Source: Bacterioplanoides sp. SCSIO 12839
Lineage (GTDB): Bacteria > Pseudomonadota > Gammaproteobacteria > Pseudomonadales > Oceanobacteraceae
Assembly: GCF_024397975.1 (NCBI RefSeq)
Contig: NZ_CP073745.1
Location: forward strand, 894,501-958,500
DNA length: 64,000 nucleotides
Direction of reading: 5' to 3'
Below, piece by piece: positions 63,817 to 64,000 of the stretch. The notes under the pieces are model-generated. The model saw nothing but the letters and a program-made list of their open reading frames with translations. It did not search any database and was not told the origin of the DNA. The position numbers and the translations under genes were made by a program. Every line of letters begins with the position of its first letter. The stretch's first letter is position 1.

Positions 63817-64000
63817 ATGCGGGTATATGATTTGCCTGTTGTCTTTTTTGATCTCGATGATTCTCTGATTAATAAAGATGCGAACAGCCTTTGGATTAAA
63901 TGGCGCTTTAAGCGCGAGCGTTGGGCGATGGTTGAAGCCATGCAGGCCTTGGCTTCGCTGTACCGTGCCTATAAAAAAGGCAGCGTCACTCATTCTCGCT
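63817..64000 (+). CDS. HAD-superfamily hydrolase (5' part)
   Basis: First 61 codons of a gene cut by the window edge. VFFDLDDSLI gives HAD motif I (DxDxS), as in HAD-IB phosphoserine-phosphatase-like enzymes. The N-terminus MRVYDLPVV is assigned to the ATG at 63817. Substrate unknown. Confidence 0.75.
   Translation, partial: MRVYDLPVVFFDLDDSLINKDANSLWIKWRFKRERWAMVEAMQALASLYRAYKKGSVTHSR

Overview
The window is ordinary chromosome from a marine-type gammaproteobacterium. It carries rpsU-yqeY-dnaG divergent from tsaD, an lptD-surA-pdxA-rsmA-apaG-apaH operon divergent from amgK-murU, a FlgP/FlgT pair (H/T-ring parts of sodium-driven polar flagella), type II secretion genes, and two large acyl-CoA dehydrogenases behind a PsrA-type operator. 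Together these suggest an Oceanospirillales/Pseudomonadales-like lipid or hydrocarbon user (Thalassolituus/Oceanobacter type). That placement is inference from gene content. I see no rRNA, tRNA, prophage, insertion sequence or CRISPR array.

Layout. 1-5.2 kb: end of dnaG, yqeY, rpsU (minus) against tsaD-folB-folK (plus), then cca (minus). 5.3-8.3 kb: a TraF-like outer-membrane protein, then a short leader ORF and attenuator-like region before an EamA transporter. 8.4-10.2 kb: flgP-flgT. 10.3-15.1 kb: the prkA-yeaH-spoVR stress operon. 15.4-22.7 kb: lptD to glpE. 22.8-27.7 kb: amgK-murU-djlA, arfB, a hemolysin III protein, a GIY-YIG protein and a solute-binding protein. 27.9-30.1 kb: a ceramidase-family lipoprotein lacking the family's nucleophile. 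30.3-33.9 kb: gspN-gspC-gspD. 34-35.2 kb: maf and sodB.

35.5-39.2 kb is the least understood stretch: a coiled-coil membrane protein overlapping an eroded acyl-CoA-dehydrogenase-like protein, two tandem secreted paralogues of unknown function and a DUF2846 lipoprotein. 39.3-40.8 kb is class I fumarase. 41-45.5 kb holds a PhoX-like lipoprotein with collagen-like repeats, a lipoprotein with two CxxCH haem motifs and an MntP/LysE-like membrane protein. 45.6-50 kb: ppnN, a CBS protein, purU and a thiolase. 50.5-53.8 kb: a DUF1302-DUF1329 pair. 54-57.4 kb: a small barrel protein, srkA, comF and bioB. 57.5-58.6 kb: a mini flagellar-rod-like protein and a SprA-related protein. 58.9-62.7 kb: two tandem acyl-CoA dehydrogenases. 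The end holds an HPF-like protein, an OGFr-domain protein and the start of a HAD hydrolase.

The most interesting non-coding signals are: two copies of a structured repeat (3806-3912 and, inverted, 48571-48679), each between convergent genes; a leader peptide with antiterminator/terminator geometry plus a Shine-Dalgarno hairpin before the EamA transporter; and a well-formed promoter overlapped by a PsrA-consensus operator before the first acyl-CoA dehydrogenase.
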